This document shows, piece after piece, positions 55,701 to 64,000 of a stretch of 64,000 bases of DNA. The translations under genes and the position numbers were made by a program. The notes beneath the pieces were generated by a model. It did no database searches and was not told where the DNA came from. It saw only the letters and a program-made list of their open reading frames with translations. Each line of letters starts with the position of its first letter. The first letter of the stretch is position 1. The DNA is from Hamiltosporidium tvaerminnensis (lineage: Eukaryota; Microsporidia; Dubosqiidae), in contig CM061247.1 of the NCBI GenBank assembly GCA_022605425.2, positions 1,537,501 through 1,601,500 of the forward strand, in the 5' to 3' direction.

Positions 55701-58700
55701 GAAAAAGAAAAAATGGGTAGAAGAAAAAAAGTTGACTGCGAAAATATAAAAAATGAAGAAATAAAGGCTGTAAACAACTCGGAAATTAGTTTAAAAGAGA
55801 CAAAAACGTGTGATAGAGATGTAGTGATTATATCCGAGACACTTCCACCACAACCGACCATCCATAATAACACCCACTCCCCATCGAGCACTATTTTATA
55901 TGTTACTCCAGTCAGCCTGCTCGATTCCGCACCCCCGTCTTCCTGTCCCGATTCTTCTGCGTGTGGACCAGCCAACACAATGGAAAACCGCAATGCACCT
56001 GCCATTCCAGAAGGAAATCGACTGATGGTATTGCATTCAATACTTGACTCTGTCACAGCCGTAGAGCAGGAATGGCCTAGATCTGCTATGTCAGCAGTGC
56101 AAAAAAGGTTTGAGAGAATGCCTAGAAATGGCTGGTCTGCAATTCTTAGGTACTATAATGGGAAATTTGGTCGAACTGTTGATATCGATGTGTTAAAAAA
56201 ATTAACACATAATGAGGCAGAAAGGGAAATAAGTCAAGAAGAGAATGGAGAGCGACGTAGAATCGCCACTTGTCTCGCCGAGCCATGTTCCTTAACTGAC
56301 ACTACACTCTATATGAACCTGAGAGAAAAGTTCTTGTGTAAAATCAAGGAACTCTCTGAGAAGGAAATCGGAGATGTAGTGGTCCGAACTAGAAAACTTC
56401 GAAGTGAATTGGTTGATAGTAAAGTTTTGGAACCCATAAATCGGATCACAGGTGAATAGGCTGAATTTCATGTGCCTAAGAATTTTAGTGATGCAGCTCG
56501 AATCATCCAGGCGGCCCAGGTATGCTATGACGAGGAAACGCGTAGGAGAAGCCCAGATCTGCTTGGAAGGAAAACATAGAAAGTAAAATTTCTAAGTTAG
56601 TACTTTTCAAAGACCTCCTCGAGAAGGCTCGAAAACAGGAAAAGCTCACTACTTTGGAAACGAAAAGTCTCAAAAAAATTATGCGAGAGTGAAATCTAGA
56701 CTTAAGCAAAGTAAATGATCTCTCTGAGGCTTTGGTTAAGAAGAATGAGGCTTTGAATGTGTACGAGAAAAAAATTACGATGTATGAAAGCTGGAGGAAA
56801 TTTCGAAAAGAGAATCGTATGTTTGAGTTATTCTGAGGTCGATTCTATCGAGGGCTATCTGAGCGCGTTGAATCTGAGCATGTGGTTCATCGTGACTAAA
56901 TTTCAGAATTTTGGTCTACAATGTATAACAAAAATAAAAAAGTAGTTACATATGATGAGTATTTGATATCTTTCGTGTCAGATACGCACCAGACCACGTT
57001 TCCTTCACTTTAAGAGTTTATAGATATTATCAATTGGCTGCCTAACTGGAAAGCCGCTGGAATTGATGGTATTTATAACTTTTACATCAAGAAACTTACG
57101 AGCCTTCATAAATATCTTTACGATATTGTGAAAGCCATATGTTTAGAAGGAACGCCTCAAGCCGATTGGTATTATTGTGAACTTACTTATCTGATACCTA
57201 AAGGTACACCAAAGACTGGCTCTGATTACAGGCCAATAACCTGTATGTCAAACCTGTAAAACTGACTACAAAATGTGTTACTAAAGTGGTTCAGGTTGAG
57301 GTGGAAAGACGAGGATTACTTTCGGATAATCAGTTGGGAGCGGTTAGAGGAGTGCAAGGAGCGAAAGAACGGTCCTCTTCAACATTGCCTTGATAAATAA
57401 TGTGTAAACAATCTTAAGGCAACATAGATTGATGCCAAGAAAGCCCGTGATTCAATAGATCAGGCTTATTAGACTCAATGTATTGAAAAACTTTCTTTAC
57501 CTGATTGGATTCTGAAATTTATTAAGCTAATTATTTCAAAATGGAAAATTGATATATCAGTAGGGCCTGAAAAAATCATGAGCAAGAAGATTGATAGAGG
57601 GATTCTGCAAGGAGATAGTTTGTCATCATTGTTGTTTGTGTTGTGTATGGATCCATTGAGCCGAATGCTTAATGAAAAATTCAAAAAAGATACAGTACAA
57701 ACAGATGCATAATCCCATTCTATATATTATCTCTTGTTTATTGATGATCTTAAGCTCCTTGCAAAAGACAGCTCCACATTAAGTGTTATGACAGGCGAGG
57801 TAAAGGAATTTTTAGAGCTGATTGGGTTAGAGATTAACAAAGAGAAGTCAGCCACAACTGATACGTGTTGTGAAGATACTGCTACTCTTCTAGAAGGAGT
57901 TAGTGTTTACAAATATTTAGGAATAATAGAAGATAGCAGAGGAATCCCAACACGTAGCTCATTTGAAGAAGTACAGAGCAAACTTATATCAAGAGTTGAA
58001 AGACTTTGTCACACTAGATTAAATGCAAAAAATTTATTTTCTGCAATCAATCAACATGCGATATCGTTAATCAACTACCACATAGGAGTACTTCGACTTG
58101 AACCGGCTGACTTCTCTAAGTTAGATGATGCAGTGCGTGCGGTGTTGGTGAAGAATAAGATACATCTCCGCCCAGGATGTAAAGAGCGTTTATACCTTCC
58201 TAGAACAGAACTTGGAAGAGGCCTACATAGTGTTGAGTTGCGAAGCGAACATATGCTTCTGCAACTCTTGGATTGTCTGGCAAAACATAAAGATACATCG
58301 ACCAGAAGAGCAGCAATCCTAAAGGTTGAGAATAATGATAAAACCCATCTTTCTCTAATTAAAAACTTTTTAAAAATAAAATACGGGTTGGAAGAGGAAG
58401 TCACAAAAAAGAAATTGGAAGAAGCTTAACTAGCTAACCTATATAACGAAATCAAAAACCAAAAACTACATTCAAAGTTATATAGCGCTAGAAATAACGA
58501 GCTGGTAAGTGTAAATGACTCCTCAAGATGGTTAAAGAAAGGAAGTGTAAGACCGCGTGATGAAGCAGTGTTCTGTTACATCCAGGATAGAAATGTATTC
58601 TGGGGTGCAGAAGGTATGTGTCAACACTGCAACCAGCCTAGGAAAACAGTTGATCACTTAGCAACGAGATGTGAAAAAATCCTAGGCCATGACTACACCA

Positions 58701-59509
58701 GACGGTATAATTAATTGATTAGATGCCTACACTTACTTTTCTTAAATAGATATAAGTTTAAGTCCTCAAAGCGAATTAAGAATCACACAGTTCAAGAAAT
58801 TCTTGATAATTAGTATGCAGAGATAAGAGTGGACACCAGAATAAAAACTGATGTTAAAATTCGGAATAACAGACCCGACATATTTATTTTAGATAAGAAG
58901 AAGAATAAGATAACACTCATTGAAGTGGGAATCACTTCCCAAGACTCTCTTCAAATAGTTTAAACAGAGAAGCTTAGGAAGTATGACCTATTAGCAAATG
59001 AGTTAGGTCTTATTTATAAATGCAGTGTAGAGATAATTCCTTATGTGATGACCTGGGACGGTATTGTGACAAAATACCATAAGACGTATGTTAAGAGACT
59101 GCAAATACACATGAATGTAGAGGCATATTTCCAATACATAGTACTCAAGAAGACAGTCGAAACAATTTCTTTTGATCGACGAAGAGGACTTGAGTCTGGA
59201 CCAAATGCCGAGGAGAGCTGGGAGAGAGCATCATTAAGTGTTATTTTAGGAGCTGAGATGCATAAACAACCAATACCCCCTTTAAAGCAAGTAGACAACG
59301 AGGAAGATGATGTTAAAACGGAAAATACAAAAAATATTTTACCCCTTATCTTGGATGGTATAACCACAGCAAAGGAACCATCAACTAATACAAATGAAGA
59401 GTTGGAGTTGGAGGAAGAAATAGAAGTGGTTGAAATGGTGGAAAGAATTATTTAGAAAAGAGAAATATTTGTTAACCCAGAATTTTATAAATAATGAAAA
59501 AAATAGAAA
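55701..59509 (+). pseudogene. Full-length but broken R2-like non-LTR retrotransposon (copy A)
   Basis: This copy of about 3.8 kb covers the whole polyprotein. The N-terminal region is open from 55,713 to 56,459 (about 248 residues, MGRRKKVD... to NRITGE), then a TAG ends it. Later open pieces are 57,734-58,429 (FIDDLKLLAKD onward, with the active-site FIDD just upstream at the piece's start) and 59,045-59,455 (end of the endonuclease region and acidic tail). Further in-frame stops occur near 56,690, 56,834 and 57,013, with indels near 57,260 and 57,370. The 3' untranslated part has AACCCAGAATTTTAT. It is inserted inside the Tc1/mariner element in an AT-rich target. Confidence 0.95.
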
Positions 59510-59527
59510 TTTAAAAAATAAAAATTT
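59510..59527. repeat. 18-bp target site duplication, right copy
   Basis: Identical to 55,683-55,700, it follows the retrotransposon 3' untranslated region. Confidence 0.75.
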
Positions 59528-59559
59528 AAAACAAAAATTTAACTAGTACCTGAGATCTA

Positions 59560-60725
59560 TTATTCAAGAATCACTTGCCCTACTTCAGCCTTTTGCAAAT
59601 ATACTAAAATTTTACGGTAAAAAGAACTACAATGTTCTCCCGTGATCTCATTAAATTTTTCACAAATCAATATGCTTAACTGAGGCTCAGCACGAGCACA
59701 ACCTCGAATTACTTTATTTTTCCAGACCGAGAATACATTCTCAATTGAATTAAGAAATGGAGAGTAAGGTGGAAGATATTTTATTCGATACGAAGCAATT
59801 TCATCATCATCATTCAATCCACGATAGTGATGAATTCTCGCATTGTCCATTACAAAAATCCGAGTCAAAATTCCTTGCTGTTGACAACTTTCATTAATCT
59901 CCTTAATAGATAATTTGAAATCCTCACCATTTACGGCTCTCTCATGAATCTTATGGTATATCATACCATATTTGTTCATTGCTGCGACTACTGCAATATT
60001 TCTACTTCGGGCTGCTGTTACAGATAAGTATGCAGATTCACCTCTCATATTACGACCTCTAATGGGGCTTGTTCTACTGCAAACCCAACTTCATCTAAAA
60101 ATACAAAGTTTTTGTCATCGTTATCAACCTCCAACTCACGAAAACCAGTTGCGTAATTGGTTCTTAACTCAATTGTCGAAATTTTATTTCTACGCTCAGG
60201 CACTACTGTTACACGCTTTATAGTGTAATGGAACTCCCCGAGTGCGCGATCAATTTACTAGTTGACACATCAACATTAAATGTACATTTGACCCATTCTG
60301 CCAACTCATACAGGGTTTTTGTACACTCCAAATCAACATATGTTTGTAAGCTCTCTTTTATTTCCAAAGTTAACTTTGGCGCCTATCACCACCTCTTTTC
60401 TCGACAAATACCAAGCCGGTTTTTAAATATCGTCTAACGAAACTATTAACCGTTTGGTAATTTATTCGATGCATCGAGGCAATTGCGGACATCAATAGCC
60501 TTCTAATGTTTTTTCAATTGTGCGTTCCCGATCATTAACAGAAACCATTTGTTTCCTCAGAGTTGGAATGGTGGATAGTGGAAGATTTTCATCGTGTGAT
60601 CCAGATGTTTCCACAAGAAACTTCAAAACATTGTCATTTTCGCACTCTATACATTCCGGTGTTTCACCTACATGAAAATCATATTTGTTCTTCTTGGTAT
60701 TTTTACCCGAAAAAGAATTTGACAT
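59560..60725 (-). pseudogene. Tc1/mariner DD34E transposase, broken
   Basis: The former transposase has about 388 codons from the ATG at 60,725, itself directly preceded by CCC. The N-terminal part should hold the helix-turn-helix region, with the frame broken by stops near 60,490 and again between about 60,420 and 60,240. The first catalytic Asp is in NFVFLDEVGF near 60,095. A frameshift near 60,075 leads into the open frame 60,048-59,560, which has the second Asp in FVMDNARIHH and, 34 residues later, the Glu in SPFLNSIENVFSVWK. The spacing defines DD34E. With several disruptions the enzyme is dead, though the active-site residues survive in the sequence. Confidence 0.9.
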
Positions 60726-60760
60726 GGGAGTTAATTTTATAATGAATGAATTATTTTTCA

Positions 60761-60810
60761 AATTATTATATTGATTGCAAGGATTATTATATTGATCGAA
60801 AAACCCTATA
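60761..60810 (-). repeat. Right terminal inverted repeat of the Tc1/mariner element
   Basis: Read inward, it begins TATAGGGTTTTTCGATCAAT and carries the same internal direct duplication as the left end. Confidence 0.9.
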
Positions 60811-60859
60811 TATAACAATTTTGAAATATAAATATCTGAAAGAATAAAGACCAAAATAA

Positions 60860-61150
60860 TTTTTATTTTAATTCAATTTTATCAAATTTTTATTTAATTC
60901 AATTTTAAAATATTTGATATAGATAAGTGTATTTTAATAAATTTTTATTTTAATTCAATTTTATCAAATTTTTATTTTAATTCAATTTTATCAAATTTTT
61001 ATTTAATTCAATTTTAAAATATTTGATATTAATAAGTTTATTTTAATAAATTTTTATTTTAATTCAATTCTACTAAATTTTTATTTAATTCAATTTTAAA
61101 ATATTTGATATTAATAAGTTTATTTTAATTCAATTCTAATAAATTTATAG
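60860..61150. repeat. AT-rich minisatellite between the two element clusters
   Basis: Units built from TTTTTATTTTAATTCAATTT and TTTAAAATATTTGATATTAATAAG recur with a spacing of about 75-115 bp. The TTTAAAATATTTGATAT motif occurs near 60,895, 61,011 and 61,088. It lies between the Tc1/mariner right end and the second retrotransposon copy. Confidence 0.85.
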
Positions 61151-61215
61151 TTTTTAAATCATATTTCTATTTTAATATTTTTTATTAATAAATATACAAT
61201 TTACTAAACTGTTAT

Positions 61216-64000
61216 ATGGGTATAAGAAAATATTTAGGCAGCGAAAAACAAGAAGAAAAAATAATAAAGGCTGCAAACAGGGCAAGTGAAATGGATGAGG
61301 TAATTAGAGAGTGTAAAAACGAACAGGGGATTCCACAGCCAAGCTCATACACACCATCCACCATCATAAATAACATTTCTATACCACCAAGCGAAGCAAA
61401 CACAAACACAAAGGTATGCTTGCTTAACACCATACCCTCGCCATCTAACCCTATGCATTCAAGCACCGTGACCCCTAGGCCAGATATAGCTGCTAGTTGG
61501 CCAAACCTTTGTACCATACCTATTTCCGAAAGGCTCGTTGTACTCCGATCCATACTCAGATCTATAGAGGCCGAGCGTCAAGAATTTATTCGATGTGTTC
61601 TTTTTGCAGTACAAACAAGGTTTGACCGAATGCCTAGAAATGGATGGAAAGAGATACAGAGCTACTATAATGAGAAGTTTTCCTGTACCGAAACTATCGA
61701 TGTGCTAAAAAGAATGGCACACAATAAGACGGAAGAGGAAATTAGGCAGGAAGAGAATGGAGAGCGACGTCGAATCGCCACTTGTCTCGCCGAGCCATGT
61801 TCCTTGACCGATGCTACTCGATTTATAAGCCTGAGAGAAAAATACTTGAGTAATATCAAAAAAATATCTGAGGAGGAAAGAGGAAAAGTAGTAGTCCGAA
61901 CTCGAAAGCTTCCAAATGAATTGGTTGACACTACAGTTCTTGATCTTATTAATCGAATAGTCGGTGAATATGCTGACTCTCATGTACCTATGACGATAAC
62001 AGACGTTGCCCGAATTATCCAGACAGCACAGGTATGTTATGACGATGAAACACGTAAAGAGAGGCCAAGATCAGCGTGGAAAGAAAGCATTGAGAGTAAA
62101 ATTTCAGTGTTAAAACTTTCAAAAGATATCCTCGAGAAAGCACGTAGACGGGAAGAACTCTCCTCTTCTCAAACTAAAAGTCTTAAAAAAATTATGCGAG
62201 AGTTTAATTTAGACCTAAACAAAACAAATGATCTATCGGAGGCTTTAGTTAAGAAGAATGAGCTGATAACTGTTTACGAAAAAAAACTTACGATGTACGA
62301 AAGTAGGAAGCAATTCCGAAAAGAGAATCGTATGTTTGAGTTGTTCCGAGGTAGATATTATCGTGGTCTGTCTGAGCGTGTGGAATCCGAGCATGTGGTT
62401 AATCGTGACGAAATTGTAAGTTTTTGGTCCACAATGTGGAACAAAAATAATGAAATAGTTACGTATGATGAGTATCTGATACCTTTCGTGCAGGATACTC
62501 ACCAGGCCACGTTTCCTTCACTTGATGAATTTGTAGATATTATCAATTGGCTTCCTAACTGGAAAGCCGCCGGAATTGATGGGATCTACAATTTTTATAT
62601 CAAGAAACTTACGACTCTTCACAAGTATCTTTATGATATTGTGAAAGCCATATGTTTTGAAGGAACACCACAGGCTAATTGGTTTTATCATGGGCTAACG
62701 TATCTCATTCCAAAAAGCGTACCACAAAAAGGCTCCGACTATAGGCCAATAACTTGTATGTCAAACCTTTACAAGCTGACGACAAAGTGTGTTACAAAAG
62801 TTGTTCAGCTTGAGGTAGAGAGGCGAGGGTTACTAGCAGATAATCAATTGGGTGCAGTGAGAGGTGTGCAAGGAGCGAAGGAGCAGGCCCTGCTAAATGT
62901 TCCTATTAATAAAGAGTATGGAAACAATCTTAAGGCAACGTGGATTGATGTCAAAAAAGCGTATGATTCAATAGATCATGCTTATTTGACACAAGTCATC
63001 GAAAACCTTAATTTACCTGATTGGATCCTGGAATTTATTAAGGTAACAATATCAAAATGGAAAATTGATATTTCGGTAGGGTCTGAAAAAATTATGAACA
63101 AGAAGATTGATAAGGGGATTCTACAGGGAGATAGTTTGTCACCCTTATTGTTTGTGCTGTGTATGGATCCATTGAGCCGTAAACTCAATGAAGAATACGC
63201 AAAGGTGACAATACAAACGGAGGATGCATCCCACTCTACCAATCATCTCTTGTTCATTGATGATCTTAAGCTCCTTGCCAAAGATGGAACAACGCTTGAA
63301 AAGATGACGGAGGAAGTAAAAATGTTTATGAAAAATATAGGATTAGAAATAAACAGAGAGAAGTCGGCCACAAATGATTCGTGTTGTGAGAATACTGCTA
63401 CTCTTCTTGAAGGAATAGGTGTTTACAAATACCTCGGAATAATAGAAGATAGCAGAGGAATTCCAACACGTAAGTCGTTTGAGGAAGTACAAACCAAACT
63501 GATAGCGAGGGTAGAGAGACTTTGCCGCACGAGATTGAATGCAAGAAATTTATTTCAAGCTATCAATTAACATGCGATATCTCTAATAAACTATCATATA
63601 GGTGTACTTCGACTTGAACCTGGCGACTTCTCAAAGTTGGATGACGCAGTACGTGCAGTTTTAATAAAGAACAAGATACATCTTCGCCCAGGATGTAAAG
63701 AGCGTCTGTACCTTCCCAGAACAGAACTTGGGAGAGGTCTTCATAGTGTTGAGTTCAAAAGCGAACATATGCTTTTGCAACTCTTGGATTGTCTGGAAAA
63801 ATCTAAAGAAACATCGACCAGAAGAGCAGCAATCCTTAAGGTGGAGAATGATAATAAAACCCATCTTGCACTAATAAAAGACTTTTTACAAGTAAAATAC
63901 GGGATGGCAGAGGAGGTCACTAAAAATAAATTAGATGAAGCTCAACTAGCTAACTTATATAACGAAATAGAAAAACGAAAACTACATTCAAAGTTATATA
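61216..64000 (+). mobile_element. R2-like non-LTR retrotransposon (copy B), nearly intact, runs off the window
   Basis: The 784-residue open frame (61,216-63,570) holds the N-terminal region and the reverse transcriptase that copies the element's RNA into DNA. Motifs in order: AAGIDGIYNFYIKKL, SDYRPITCMSNLYKL, DNQLGAVRGVQGAKEQ, TWIDVKKAYDSID with Asp578, GILQGDSLSPLLF, FIDD at 680-683, and KYLGIIEDSRGIPTR. The usual FADD/YADD box is FIDD. The frame ends at TAA (63,568-63,570) where copy A has CAA (Gln). Beyond this single nonsense change the frame stays open to base 64,000 (HAISLINYHIGVL... to KRKLHSKLY), leading into the CCHC and endonuclease region seen at 31,869-33,193. The full protein would be about 1,240 residues. 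It is probably inactive unless the stop is read through. Confidence 0.95.

Larger units (their letters stand above)
55630..60810 (-). mobile_element. Tc1/mariner (DD34E) transposon interrupted by a retrotransposon
   Basis: Inverted terminal repeats of 50 bp lie at 55,630-55,679 and 60,761-60,810 and match at 48 of 50 positions. Both start with TA, the target duplicated by this superfamily. Each contains a direct duplication of ATCAATATAATAAT, an IR/DR-like design. The transposase is at the right end, read leftwards. Removing the retrotransposon at 55,701-59,509 and one copy of its target duplication leaves about 1.35 kb, the normal size of a Tc1-like element. So the transposon landed first and was later split close to its left end. 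Confidence 0.9.

Noticed and set aside
61212-61553. 113-residue minus-strand frame
   Set aside because: It is antisense to the N-terminal region of retrotransposon copy B.

Overview
The window is strongly AT-rich eukaryotic DNA, most likely from a microsporidian. The conserved genes are compact and intronless, and short CCC or GGG tracts lie directly upstream of their start codons, as described for microsporidian genes. The other genes are lineage-specific proteins without recognisable families, and much of the remaining DNA is decaying transposable elements. A TE-rich microsporidian such as a Hamiltosporidium-type genome would fit, but the species is a guess.

Layout. 1-2,780 (-): a large unknown protein that runs off the left edge. 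3,175-4,240: a relic of a non-LTR retrotransposon. 4,338-10,871 is a gene island: a repeat-bearing membrane protein (-), a Cfd1/Nbp35-type P-loop ATPase (-), a possible 65-residue protein (-), chaperonin subunit CCT7 (+) and an Arp8-like actin-related protein carrying inserted zinc-finger-like motifs (-). 10,970-26,250 has no intact conserved gene. It holds retrotransposon relics of two clades, a decayed secreted-protein gene, a 214-bp hAT-type MITE and two copies of a dispersed GC-richer repeat. 26,255-28,642 (+) encodes a membrane-anchored protein with BTB-like and LRR-like regions. 31,827-33,222 (-) is a 5'-truncated retrotransposon copy with a 13-bp target duplication. 35,004-37,403 (-) and 42,362-43,345 (-) encode lineage-specific proteins. 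37,500-52,200 is otherwise relics. 52,645-55,483 is a second small island with transketolase (+) and ribosomal protein uL29/L35 (-). 55,630-60,810 is a Tc1/mariner (DD34E) transposon into which a retrotransposon copy has inserted. 61,216 to the right edge is a nearly intact copy of the same retrotransposon.

The dominant element encodes one long polyprotein: a reverse transcriptase with an FIDD active site, then a CCHC knuckle and a restriction-like endonuclease (RPD...E) near the C-terminus, as in the R2/R4/Dong/NeSL group. At least eleven intact, truncated or decayed pieces are visible. RTE-clade pieces with a different C-terminal motif set are also present.

The housekeeping genes cover cytosolic Fe-S cluster assembly, actin/tubulin folding, chromatin remodelling (inferred), the pentose phosphate pathway and translation. 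They do not form an operon. Functions of the lineage-specific genes are unknown; several have signal or membrane segments and in-frame tandem repeats, which would suit exported or host-facing proteins, but that is inference.
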